This document shows positions 1 to 10,690 of a DNA stretch of 64,000 nt, piece after piece. Positions within the stretch are counted from its first letter, which is position 1. Every line of letters starts with the position of its first letter. The position numbers and the translations under genes were made by a program. This DNA is from Acheta domesticus (lineage: Eukaryota > Arthropoda > Insecta > Orthoptera > Gryllidae): the NCBI GenBank assembly GCA_031308135.1, contig JAHLJT010003656.1, positions 53,638,827-53,702,826 of the forward strand. The letters run 5' to 3'. The notes below the pieces were generated by a model. It was not told the DNA's origin. It made no database searches and saw only the letters and a program-made list of their open reading frames with translations.

Positions 1-780
1 CAAGATCATCCACATAACTCCGGCCGCGGAAGCCTACGACTTTAGTTACTGAAGGGTTCGCCAGTAGTGTTCCTGGTACCATGAAGCGACGGTTTTGAAA
101 TGATAACCACCGGTAGCCTGTCCGAAGATGTTAAGAACGTTGGCGAGTAACAACAGACAAGGTTTGAATGGAATTGCATTATGACTGGCATGACCGAGTG
201 ACAGTGCAAATTTAGAAACTGCGGAGTGAATGCGAAGAATGAGTGATTCCTGGAAGTTGGTTGCGTGAATCTACTGGGTTACTCAGAAATGATAATCATA
301 TTTATTTATTTTCAGTCGACAATACATTATCCAAAACGGCATTAAAATTAAGTCGATTATTAAGAGGCAGGTAGATTTATAGATAATTTGCATGGTTTAT
401 TATATTTATAATCACATTTACAATAATAAAATGACTGAAAGAACTAATTCATTTTTCTCAAAGTTCTGAAGATTGTGATTAAATTTTTTGGCAAAAATAA
501 AGAGAATTTGGATTGCTTTCTTTAACGGAAACAAAACATGGCGAATTAATAGCATTTAAATAAGGCAAAAGATCAGTCACCCAATAAGTTGTTCGTCACA
601 AAACTTTGGAAGAAAATTACTACAGCACGTGGAAATATCCATTAGGATCTTTCATTATTGTGCGTGAATGCAGAAGCGAGCCGTCCATAGTACGTATGAT
701 TGAGTTCGTGTAGAAATCTTCATTGGGCTTAACACCCCAGTTTACTGAAATGATCATTCGAACGAGACTAACTAGCAAGA
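1..780. other. AT-rich unique sequence
   Basis: No gene, repeat array or transposon end is recognisable. Stop codons are frequent in all frames and composition is moderately AT-rich, turning GC-rich abruptly near 781. Confidence 0.6.
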
Positions 781-1012
781 AATCATCCCCGCGCTCGTTG
801 GCACAGTGAGACCGTGGGCATGTGGGGGAGCAAGTGGTACATGCGGCGGCGGGTGGACGTGAGTGGTAGCGGCGGGGTTGGGGAGTGGAAGGGGAGGGGA
901 GCGGAGCCCGTACGTAACCCCGTGTCGCAAGCGGCTGCGCGGCGATCTGCATACAGGAAAGCGCCCGCGCGCCCGCTTCCTTGCAGTTCAGCGGCGACAC
1001 GTTTGCGTAAGA

Positions 1013-1047
<35 letters not shown>

Positions 1048-1280
1048 GCCGACACCAGCGAGCAACAGCCGCGCCGGGCCCGCCCTCCGCCGCGCGCGAT
1101 GTCGCCCGGGATAAGGAAGTGATGGGTGGCGCTGTCGCGGTGATCCGACAGTGAAGCGGGGCCGAGGGCGCGGTGACGCCTTGTTGCCAACCGTCGCTGC
1201 ATGCGCTCGAGTCCGCCGACCGGGCTTCGGTTTCTGCGCTGAAACGCACAAGCGCCAGAGCGGAAAAGGGCCCTCTGCTG
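781..1280. other. CpG-rich GC block
   Basis: A sharply bounded GC- and CpG-rich block in AT-rich DNA. It holds a short GGC run around 1013-1035. Open frames across it encode low-complexity Arg/Ala/Pro sequence and overlap on both strands, so they follow base composition and are not convincing genes. It could be an unmethylated CpG island or promoter, but no TATA box or start site can be assigned. Confidence 0.6.
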
Positions 1281-2718
1281 ACAAGTCGTGTTCACTAATT
1301 TAAAAATCCCCAACGGTGGATCGGGAAGATGAAAGGGAAATCAATGTTCTTTACAGATTAATGACTGAGCAGAATTTCCTGTTTCAAAAATTGCTTGATT
1401 TTATTGGTTCAAGTAATAAGAGATTCATTTCAAAATATCCAAATTGCAACATAAATTTTTTGTAATATTGCACGGTTATAATATCGACTTAAGGGAATCA
1501 ACCAGAAAAGACACTCTTAACAGTCGGCGCCGTCAAGGATTTAATAGACCTCTGTTCGTAAAGAACAATAGAACAAATGAGTTGTAACTAAAGATGGCGT
1601 GCGAATTCAGTAATTCCAAGAAGTTGTGTATCTTGTTTACATGATTTTTATAGATAAGTTATTTATGAGGCAAGTTGTTTTATTGAAAATTATTAACACT
1701 GTCGATAATATGAATGCAATGCTTGGTTCGTTATAAACCTCGTCCATCGCTTCGGTACAGAGTGTCATTTCCTGTTATTTCCTGTTTTTCGGCCTTAATA
1801 GTACACTTGTCAATATTTCTTCTGCTCCAAAAATTAGTATGTTGAAATGGAAGTAAATAAGTACATTCAAGAAGAAAGTTATTATTAATCTTTTCAATTA
1901 GCGATGTGCAAATGCTTTAACAAGTAATGTGAATTAAGAAGATGGCAATATTTATAATAGTCACGATGAAAGTCTTTCATTGTTATTTCTTGACATTACA
2001 ACTTGATACACTTTCAACTTATTTTCGAGCAAGTTACATTCTTCCGAGAAAACTTAATACCAAAAGTTATTTTTAGAAATAGTTATTTTGATTGAATTTT
2101 TAACAAGAGATATACGATGATAAAATCCACTAGAAAAATCGAGTATTTTACTTCAGTGTAATAAGCAGTGGCAGATGAGAGCCGAGTGGTTTTGGCGATA
2201 TTGCGAACTCATGATATCTTATTATACCATTTAAGTATCAATAAACATAGAAGAATATGAATGTCTGTGAGATGTGTTTGAATCGTGTGGCTTGTGATTG
2301 AATCGTAAGTGGCACAATAGATACTTGCATAGTGTAATGATATTTGCAGTGCAGTCGGCAATTACACGATATTCACGTGAACGTGGCAACCATCAGTACC
2401 TGTACGTGTCAAAATTTCTTGTTCGGTTTTCGCAAAATCTGTATATACATAAAACTGGTTGTTGGTATATATATAAGAGCTAAACGCCGACACCGTTGGA
2501 CCAATCTCCATGAATGTTGGCACTTCTACGTGTTTTTCACCTAGGTTTATGTGCTGTTAATTCCGTTGTAACTCTACTAGGTGGCGCTGCAGAACAAAAG
2601 TCAATATTAACGTCAAATACAACCCGCATCATACTCGGCAGCATTTTTGAATCTATAGCGTTAAATAATTTCTAAATGAGGCGTTCTAGGGCCTCAAAAA
2701 CTAAAATTTTGAGAAAGG
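1281..2718. other. AT-rich unique sequence
   Basis: No coding gene seen. The part from about 2463, after a short TA run, reads like the edge of an old interspersed repeat, but no second copy lies in this window and no ends could be defined. Confidence 0.5.
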
Positions 2719-2736
2719 AAAAAGAAAAGAAAAGAA

Positions 2737-2776
<40 letters not shown>

Positions 2777-2778
2777 AA
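2719..2778 (+). repeat. (GAAA)n microsatellite
   Basis: AAAAG pentamers pass into a clean GAAA tetranucleotide run ending in a short A run. It is a simple purine-strand microsatellite. Confidence 0.9.
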
Positions 2779-3110
2779 AAAGAAACGTTTCTCACACCGT
2801 AATCTACAGAATGAAACCTTCTTGAACATTCTATTACATTTTTGTTGGTCCGGCGCTTCCCGATATTACGTCACATGCTCAGAGACGTACAGAATCTGCA
2901 AGTTAATGTGAATGAGGACAGAGAACGGCAGAGACAGAGGCACACAGAGACAGACAACCAGGGACAGGATGAGGGAAGGAGGGAGAGACAGTGACAAAGA
3001 CAGATGGGAAGGGAAAAAGTGAAATGAAGGGCAGAAAAACGTCTGCCGAGTTTTCCTAGTATCACATAAAAAACATTACGTCGGTTTAGTTTTGAATGTC
3101 CTTCAGTCAA
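2779..3110. other. Purine-rich imperfect GA/CA tract
   Basis: Between about 2925 and 3015 the plus strand is mostly GAGACAGA-like words with few pyrimidines. It is degenerate simple sequence. The minus-strand open frame over it is low complexity and not supported as a gene. Confidence 0.5.
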
Positions 3111-3560
3111 CGTTCACTTGTCGATTTCGCCTCAGACGGACATTCCGCTTGTGGTTCAGGCCCTGGCCAGGCCAGTTGCGAAGGCGACGCGGCGGCGACA
3201 GGGGCGACGGAGACGGTAGCTCCTCGCGACCCGTAAATCAGAGGCGAGCCCCCGATCGCGGGGCGACCAGGGCGGCCCGCGCGGCGCGGCGCGGCGTGAT
3301 GCACGGGGCCAAAGCACGGCCCGCGCGCGCCTTTGTTCGTGCGGCGGCGGTGGGGGCGACGGCATGCGCAATGAGCGCCGATCTAATCATCAGGCCGTCC
3401 TCCGCGACCGCCGCCGCCGCCGCGTTCGCGCGATTCAATGCAAACGCCCGGGCCTGCGCCGACGTCGACGCCGCCGCCGTCGCTACTGCAGGACGAATTC
3501 TCGCTGTAACGAGCACACACCGGGGCCCCGCCACGTCGACCGCCCGACGCTATAAGTCTC
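3111..3560. other. CpG-rich GC block
   Basis: A GC block with many CpG, including GCGGCG and CGCCGC words in both orientations. Overlapping open frames on both strands are alanine/arginine-rich composition artefacts. No array of defined period is present. Confidence 0.6.
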
Positions 3561-4139
3561 ACGATCGTCGTGGATATTGTCACCGCTGCAAAGGTGATGA
3601 TCACTTGGAAGTTGCCTGCGTTGTAAGCGAAATATCTCGTTGCGTTTATTATCTGTGGGCAGGAGTTGTTCATACATCACAAGCGGTCATTATACCGTTC
3701 CAAACAATGCATGCAAGACGGATAAAATACCACTCACCTAGCATCTCACGTGGAATTTGTTTTTGACACAGATTTCCATAAGAATTTCAAACAGTTCTGG
3801 CGATTCCATTAGTACTCCAACATTCACCTCTTTTCTCGAATTCCTTCATCACGTCATCATTATCATCATCACACTCACATATACACACACCCATGTCAGA
3901 AACTGGATTATTTTGCATTTAGTAAAACACCAAAAATCAGACATGGCGTTGATGATTGCTGCTCCCATCGACATTTGAACTTATAAAAAATCCATCTACT
4001 TATTTAGACCCTAGCATTGAATTATGAAAACAGAACCGTCAAATCAATCGACTATTAACTAATTCTAACCCCAAACAGTCTATAAAAGTTTGATCTCATT
4101 AGGAACTGCAACTATTTCCCCTCCGACTGCGAACTCAGT
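3561..4139. other. AT-rich unique sequence
   Basis: No gene seen. A short TCATCATTAT/CACACA simple stretch lies near 3850-3895. Confidence 0.55.
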
Positions 4140-4570
4140 CCTTGGCACGCACGCGTAAGAGGCACAAGAGCTGCACGCGCCTCGCGCTTTTAATCGCGCG
4201 CGCGATCTGCGCGATCGGCCCCGACCGGCCGGCTGGCTGGCGGGCGGCGCCGCGCCGGGTAATTCCGGGCGATGTGTGCGGCGCGGCGCCTCGTTACCGC
4301 GCGCGCACGAGTGCAGCGCGCATCGCGGCGGGCGCGGCGAACCGAATCCCGCGCGATGGCCAACAACGATACGCGGCCGCCGCCGTGGGGAACGGGGCGG
4401 GTCGGGCCGCGCGGGGCTCGAACCGACGGCCTCGCCGCCGCGGCTACCGCCTCCACCGGAAGTGACGGGGCGCGCAACCGTGACGCTTCCTCCCCGCCCC
4501 TCCCCCTCCCGCCCGCCGCGCGGCTCTCCGGCAGGCGCGTCTTCGACTTATCCGCTGCGTGCTATCGGCG
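4140..4570. other. CpG-rich GC block
   Basis: A GC block with GCGCGC-type CpG clusters around 4190-4330 and a C-rich tract around 4490-4520. No tandem period is visible. Its open frames overlap on both strands and are not credible genes. Confidence 0.6.
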
Positions 4571-7370
4571 CCTGGCTGACGCTAACATTACTGCCTTTTT
4601 CGAGGAATAGTTATGTTTTTATTGTTTGCTGATGCGCCATTGCATGTTATTACCTTCGATACGGGGCTCGATATACACTGCATAACTTTTATTACCTGGA
4701 TCGAGACGATCGTGGGTACGAGGGAAATAAGAAAAATGTTGAATGATGATGTTCTCTTAAGGAATGAATGATGAAAAATGATATGGGCGGAAAATACGAA
4801 AAGACAGAGTCAAGTTAACATCTTGTTAATTAGTAAATAATTAAATCTGAATCAATAAAAGTAGGGAAAAAATATGTTCTGTCACGGGCGTTAATTGGTT
4901 CTAATGTTCGTGAAACGCTCTCGGACAAAAGGCCTCGAGCTTTTTATGGCCGCTCGATCATTAGAACAATGTTAACGCCCTTGCTATGTAAAACACTATT
5001 ATTTTCCCCTTGCGCTTTGATATTTTTATGGAACGCCCCATATAAGGCCTAGGGGAGTAGAAATAAAAATACAGTCTCTACGAAATAGCAATTCCTTGCA
5101 GGCTTTTCCTGAATTGCAACTGACCTAAAGAAGTAAACTTAAGAATTTACGTTTGTTAATGATGTTCAATAAATTGGAGCTGGGTTTTAATATACATTTC
5201 ACCTTAATGCAATTAATAATGTTTGCTCCCTACCCTCCCTCTCGTAGGACTTTGCGTTAGATATCTCTGGCTGGACACCATCGGCGTCTCGGTAACGAGT
5301 TTCTGCTTATACAGATAATTGTTTCTACCCGACGGTGCGATGCAAGGAAGGGGGATTGAATTTTAGTTATATCGTGCTCGTTGTGAGTTTTTCAGCTCTC
5401 ATAAATTTTAACTAATCAACGGAGATTGATGACAGAAGAACAAAATGAATTATTTGCACACTAACATTACTGTCTGTTGAGATACATGTGTTTAGCCGAC
5501 CGCACGATCAAATGAAGGGAAGTTGAATTTTATTTTCCCATCTTGGACGACGTGGGTTCCTCCCCACCCTCATAGAGTTTAGCCAACCAATAGCTTTTCC
5601 CAAATGAAGTTCGGAACGACCTATTTTCAGAAATGAAGTGATTTATATTAGCGCAAGTTATTGGGAAATTATTAAGGCCAAAAATTGTAACGCATAAAAG
5701 TAAAAAGTATTCGAGTGACCGGCTCCAATATATTTAAATTCAACAAAATAACAAAACGTAGGAAATATTGACACGATGACGTAATTTGTTTGCAGGTCCG
5801 TTCTGAATCCAGTAACCCCTGAAAGTGATCACTATTTCATGCTGACTCTTCCATTATTTCTTCCCTTCTTTGGCCTAAACAGCGCGTTATCGTAAATATA
5901 AGTCTTTGAGTGTTGACGAGATTATTACTCTTTAATTGATTGATATTCTTACTAGTATCCGTATTACGTAATACTTACTTTATAAGAATCTAAAAATATA
6001 AAATTTACGTCCAGTAGTAACAGATGTAAGCCTTTCTGATTAATAAGTAAAGCAATTCAAGGTCTACTAGTAAATTGCATTATTTTATGAAGGAGAAGTC
6101 TCATCGTTAAAATAAGTAAAATGTCAGAAAGCGAAACCTCAATGACACCTCGGTAATATAATAGGCAAACGGCAACATACTCAGTAAATTGGAAATACCT
6201 ATTTATTGTTATTTAAACGAACTTGTTTAATCTACGCTTAAACTTATTAAAAATCCAACTTGTGGAAAACTACGAGCACATTAATTATTCTTCGGTAGCA
6301 AAATTAAAAGTGATTCTGGATGCATGAACATTTGAATATATGTGTAATTTGTAATTATCATAATTTAATTTGAATTGATCGAATATTTGTAAGTATATTG
6401 GAAGAAAAAGTCTCACACACTAAGAACTATAAAGAGATTTTCAAGTAAACTTGACATTCTTAATTAATTTTCTCATTATACAAAACATATTGTATCTTAT
6501 TAAAATCACAATTAGAAGTGGAAACGTGTTTGAATTCCTAAAAAGGATAAATAAGTATTCAAAGTAAATGAGACAAAAACTTGTTAGAGCCTGTTCTTGA
6601 AGAATAATTATTCTACTCGTTCTGCTTCTTTGTAAGAATATCCCTTCAGAAACTGCTCATTTGTGGTTGATACGTTCGTAATTTATTACGGGTTTTCATG
6701 TGTGTATTAGAAAGAATTTTATTTTATGATTTGCATTCTGTTATGGGTGTACGTAATTTGTAATGCTCTTATGAAGTCGTTTATGACAGAGAAATATCAC
6801 ATTTATCTTTCTACTTTTCGGTTCAATCAGAGGGAGAAAGTTTTAGATTGGATTAGAACTCACATTTGTAATGAACTTTCATCGCTGCGATTAAAATAAT
6901 TTCCCAAAACTAATTTGCACACACGTTTTGACATTCTAGTTAACATTATAAACCACTGAATCAATGATCCTGAAATATGGATTGCAGCCCTTAGCTTACA
7001 ATACAACACGAGGCATGTTATAATAGAAGTTATATAAATTAAAATTTCTTAAATCTTTCTTTCTGCGTGAAACGCAACATATTTTCTGAAAACTTGCACG
7101 CAAAATTTAACTTCGGTAAACGGTCAAATAAAACGTACCTTTATGTCTCTTAATAAATACCTAATTGCATGTGAACACAAATAAAATTGTTCCTCTGAAA
7201 GAAGGTATTAGCAAATCTGTTTTCCAAGTAAGCCAATAAAAAAAAGTGTCTAAACACAGCGCGTAACAAGCAAACAGAGCTTAAGAGCTCGTTTCTTCAA
7301 AGAAGCGCGTAATACCCGTGTAATCCGCTCAGCTATAAAAAGGCTTCTTTCAGGAGCTGTTTGCACATCG
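4571..7370. other. AT-rich unique sequence
   Basis: A long AT-rich stretch with no open frame of note, which fits intergenic or intronic DNA. The only structure I saw is the inverted repeat listed separately at 4886-4980. Confidence 0.6.
4886..4980. repeat. Foldback inverted repeat
   Basis: The left arm begins GGGCGTTAATTGGTTCTAATG less its last base, and the right arm is its near-exact reverse complement ending GTTAACGCCC. The arms are about 21 bp with a few mismatches around a loop of about 50 bp. It may be an old MITE remnant. Confidence 0.55.
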
Positions 7371-7610
7371 TGCGGTAAAAAGCGGCTTCGCCAGCGATGA
7401 TGAGGGGACGGGGTGCGGGGGTGGGGTGGGGGACGGGGGCGACAGCGCAGGAGTGCGCGGGCGAACGAGAAGCCAGGCAGCGAGGAAACAAAAGGAGGAA
7501 GCAGTCGGAGAGAAAGAGCGATGGAAAACGACGGATAGCCGGAGAGAAAGACATAAGCTGAGAATCAAAAGTACGGAGAGATGGGGAGAAAGACGAAAGT
7601 GTGGACTTTG
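7371..7610 (+). other. G-rich to purine-rich block
   Basis: A GGGGTG-rich core at about 7400-7445 grades into GA-rich sequence to about 7610. Open frames on both strands are compositional. Confidence 0.5.
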
Positions 7611-8339
7611 ACTCATGGGGAAGCGAGCTTGTTATGGGTGGCAGGGGAATGGTCATAGAGATCGGGAAAGATGAGGAACGGGGAGATGAAAATAAAATAT
7701 AGGTGAAGGGGAGATAAAAAAATGGAACATGGGGATCTGTATTGATGTAGGTAATCGGAGATCGGAGAGAAGGAATGAAAGGCATAAGCGACGCGTACAA
7801 ATGGCAGCCGAATCCAAGGCATTGGGGCGAGAGAAGGGGACGCGGTGAAGTGCCCTGTAGGACTAGCCGCGCAGCCGGCCTGTATCGCTTGCAAATCTGT
7901 TCTCGCCACTATGTTTCCCCTGAATCAAAAATGAAGCAGGTAGCGGCGGTTATAGATTTGCAACGGACGCGAGGCTGGGTCATCAATCGAGGCTTGCCCT
8001 TAATATGTAGCTTTAGGACGGATTCGAAGGAAGATCTGCAGATCCATTTTATTCTACAGATCTTCATTAGTCGCACATTAAGGCGCTTAGTAGAGACCCT
8101 CTCCTGACTATCCTTCTTTATCGCAAATTCCAAGACGTGTCATTTCGTCATCCATCGCCCTACTTTAGTGCATTTTCCCGAAATGAACGCTCCCCTTTTT
8201 CGGCTACGGAGGCGACCCGTAGCTCCATTTCGCTAGTAATCTCCGCAGAATACAACAAAAATAAGAAAATTTATATCGCTTCTTTATTTTTTATTACGCT
8301 ATCTGAAGGAGGAGAATCCTCAACGACCATAAATATACA
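7611..8339. other. Mixed unique sequence
   Basis: No gene or repeat family is recognisable. A small palindrome, AGATCTGCAGATC, lies near 8033-8045 and AGATCT recurs nearby; both are probably chance. Confidence 0.45.
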
Positions 8340-8440
8340 TAGTGAAGTCAGGTTTATGGAGCTTGGTCACTGGAGAAAAATTTAAAGTAAACAAAAATGT
8401 TCCTCCACTGACCAAGACCTATATAAACCTGGCTTCACTA
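8340..8440. repeat. Long hairpin (about 42-bp arms)
   Basis: The left arm starts TAGTGAAGTCAGGTTTATGG and the right arm ends CCTGGCTTCACTA. They pair for about 42 bases with a few mismatches around an AT-rich loop of about 15-20 bp. Just outside, GAAGGAGGAGA-like and GAAGGAGATT-like words occur in direct orientation on each side, though not as a clean target duplication. This is a short foldback element of unknown family. Confidence 0.7.
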
Positions 8441-8784
8441 CATCCGAAGGAGATTAACAGAAACAACTTATTTTGTATGATATATCTGTTAAATTAACAA
8501 CTTAAACGTCTGACGTCTACAATTCTTTTGAATTTTGAAAATTTGTATTCGCATTTAGTGACCAGCAAAACTCCGAGATATGTGTTGTACGTACGTCAGA
8601 AATGTATCTCCACACCGAGCCGAATCAGAGCTTCCCATCAAAAATTGCATTTATATTGGCAGCAACCAGATCACTGGCATTACACACGATTTCAAGCTGA
8701 AGCTTGTGCTATCAACAACTTCTACACCCTCCCCCAACAGGGTGCCACAACGGAGAGACTTTCTCGGCGCGCTGTACAAGCGTT
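8441..8784. other. Unique sequence
   Basis: No supported feature. Short open frames here match no family I recognise. Confidence 0.4.
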
Positions 8785-9012
8785 TATAGTCCGATTTTTA
8801 TAACTTTGCCTCTCAAGCAACTAAGGCCACGATGGAATATCGCAAGGCATTTCCCTTTTCTTGGCCTAGCCACTAGATGTCGCATGATCGCAAGCACTGC
8901 TTGATAGGTCGCGATCATGCGATATCCAGCGGCACGACTGAGAAAGACGCGAAATACCGGGACATATACCATCGTGAAGACAGGCCCTGAGAGGCAAAAA
9001 AATCGCTCTATA
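8785..9012. mobile_element. Palindromic MITE, copy 1
   Basis: This is a foldback element of about 228 bp. The left end reads TATAGTCCGATTTTT and the right end reads AAAAATCGCTCTATA, its inverted match. Pairing continues inward through GCCTCTCAAG/CTGAGAGGC and CACGATGG/CCATCGTG to a central palindrome around CGCATGATCGC/GCGATCATGCG. There is no room for a transposase, so it is non-autonomous. TA next to both ends suggests a Tc1/mariner-like or similar TA-target transposase acting in trans. A clear second copy lies at 63101-63333, which shows this is a dispersed family and not a chance hairpin. Confidence 0.85.
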
Positions 9013-9029
9013 GCATCTTATTTCGGCCA

Positions 9030-9450
9030 ACGTTTCGGTCTTCTTCGCCCACCGTGGGTCGCATGGCTTGGAGGACGGCCGAGGCTCCGAGCGACGCGAG
9101 TGATAACGCGGCCTGCGAGCGTAGAGCGGCGGCGGGCCCGGGCCGCACGCGGAAGGCCAGAGAGCGGTTAATAAGGCAGCGCGGCGTCCGGATTAGCGGG
9201 GCAGCCGCTCAGCGCCGCTCAGCGCCGCGCCGCGTCGACCTCCGCGCGTTAAGCGCCTCTTTCTTTCGGATCGCGGCGGCGGCGCTCGCCAACGCGAACG
9301 CCAACGCCAACGCCAACGCCGGCCAATTTGCGGCGCAGCGCCGACGCGCGTTGCTCGCAGTCACCGTCGCTAACGAGGGCGCGGCAGTCGGCGTCTGCGT
9401 CTGCGCCGGCGGCGGCGCCGAGGGCGGGGGCGGTGACCGCGCTTTGCACT
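9030..9450. other. CpG-rich GC block
   Basis: A GC block with a short hexanucleotide run of AACGCC-type units at about 9289-9322 and dense CpG throughout. Open frames on both strands are low complexity. It resembles a CpG island, but no promoter element can be assigned. Confidence 0.6.
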
Positions 9451-9712
9451 CGCCTGATAAATTATCTAAAATAAAATTTTTAAAAAATCACCGCGGTCAC
9501 GGAACCATGGCTCATTCCTTACTTCTAAATGTGTAAAGAGCGGAACTTTGATCCCACAGACTGCATCAACGAATATTATTCAAAATAGTGTTAGTCGTCA
9601 ATTATAGATCTAGCTTGCTTACAAGAATTCAACCTGAGAAACCCACAGGTGAAGATGAAGGAGGGCGATGGTGGTGACAGGAGCGCTGAGATGAGGGGGG
9701 GCACAGGCAATG

Positions 9713-9950
9713 GTGAGAGGGGGGCGACGATGAGAGGGGGCGATGATGAGAGGGGGCGATGATGAGAGGGGGCGATGATGAGAGGGGGCGATGATGAGAG
9801 GGGGCGATGATGAGAGGGGGCGATGATGAGAGGGGGCGATGATGAGAGGGGGCGATGATGAGAGGGGGCGATGATGAGAGGGGGCGATGATGAGAGGGGG
9901 CGATGATGAGAGGGGGCGATGATGAGAGGGGGCGATGGTGAGAGGGGGCG
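9713..9950 (+). repeat. 16-bp minisatellite, about 15 copies
   Basis: The unit is GATGATGAGAGGGGGC, nearly perfect in the core, with GATGGTG and GACGATG variants at the two edges. The plus strand is almost pure purine with one C per unit. Because 16 is not a multiple of 3 and the unit reads without stops, long frames run through it, notably the minus-strand Ser/Pro/His-rich ones. These are not genes. Confidence 0.95.
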
Positions 9951-10270
9951 ATGGAGAGGGTGGAGGAGATGGTGAAGGGAAGCGATGAGAAGGGCGGTGA
10001 CCATAGGGAAGTCTGGGCGATGGTGAGGGCAGGGGAGATGATGGGAGCAGAGGTGATGGTGAAGGCGGACGCGATGAAGATGAGGGGGCGATGGTGAGGG
10101 TAGGAGCGATGATGATGAGGGCAGGGGTAATGGAGGGAGCAGGAGCGTTGGCGAGTGCTTTGGCGAGGCGATTGTGAGGATAGGGGCGATGGTGAGGGCA
10201 GGGGCGACGGTTGGAGCAAGAGCGACGGTGGGAGCAGGACCGATATTGGGAGCAGGGGCGATGGTAAGGG
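9951..10270 (+). repeat. Degenerate flank of the 16-bp array
   Basis: Diverged GATGGTGAGGGCAGGGGCG-like words continue the theme of the adjacent array at irregular spacing. This suggests an older array of which the clean 16-bp block is a re-expanded part. Confidence 0.65.
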
Positions 10271-10690
10271 CGAGCTCTATGATTGGGTTGGGATCGAAGT
10301 GGCTGTCAAACGCGAACGCCGCGGCAGGGCCCACAGAAGTGGGAGCGGCAGCGAGGACGGCGACGGAAACATCTACAGCCGCAACGTCTCGCCTCCTTCG
10401 TCCCCTGCGCCGCTCCGCGCCGCGCCGCCGGGGCGTCGGGTGAACAAATGAAGTGCGCCTCATTCCGGGCGCATCGCGCGCGACACCGAACCGCAATTAC
10501 CCGCGACGCGCGCTCTCCCCTTACGGCGCGCGGCCGCCGCGGAATGCGCGCGCGGACGGCGCGTCCTCGCGAGAGGACGGGGACGCGCCGCCCGCCTTTT
10601 TGCCCTGCGCGCCGCCCGTCGCGGAAGTGGTGTGTTCTTGCGCGTGTTCTCGCTTTACGACGGCGCGAATTTCTACACCGGAATCAAGAG
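10271..10690. other. CpG-rich GC block
   Basis: CpG-dense sequence continues the array into a GC block rich in GCCGCG and CGCGCG words. No gene is supported. Confidence 0.6.

Noticed and set aside
2463..2700. Segment after a TA run that reads like a common interspersed repeat
   Set aside because: No second copy in the window, no inverted or direct ends, and recognition rests only on impression.
9054..9536. Plus-strand 160-residue frame in a GC block as a coding exon
   Set aside because: Low-complexity Ala/Arg/Asn composition with competing frames on the minus strand, and no splice or start context that can be defended.
9591..10496. Minus-strand open frame of about 300 residues, Ser/Pro/His-rich
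   Set aside because: It runs through the 16-bp array with the period of the repeat and shows no domain. A frame of this length is expected from a stop-free unit.
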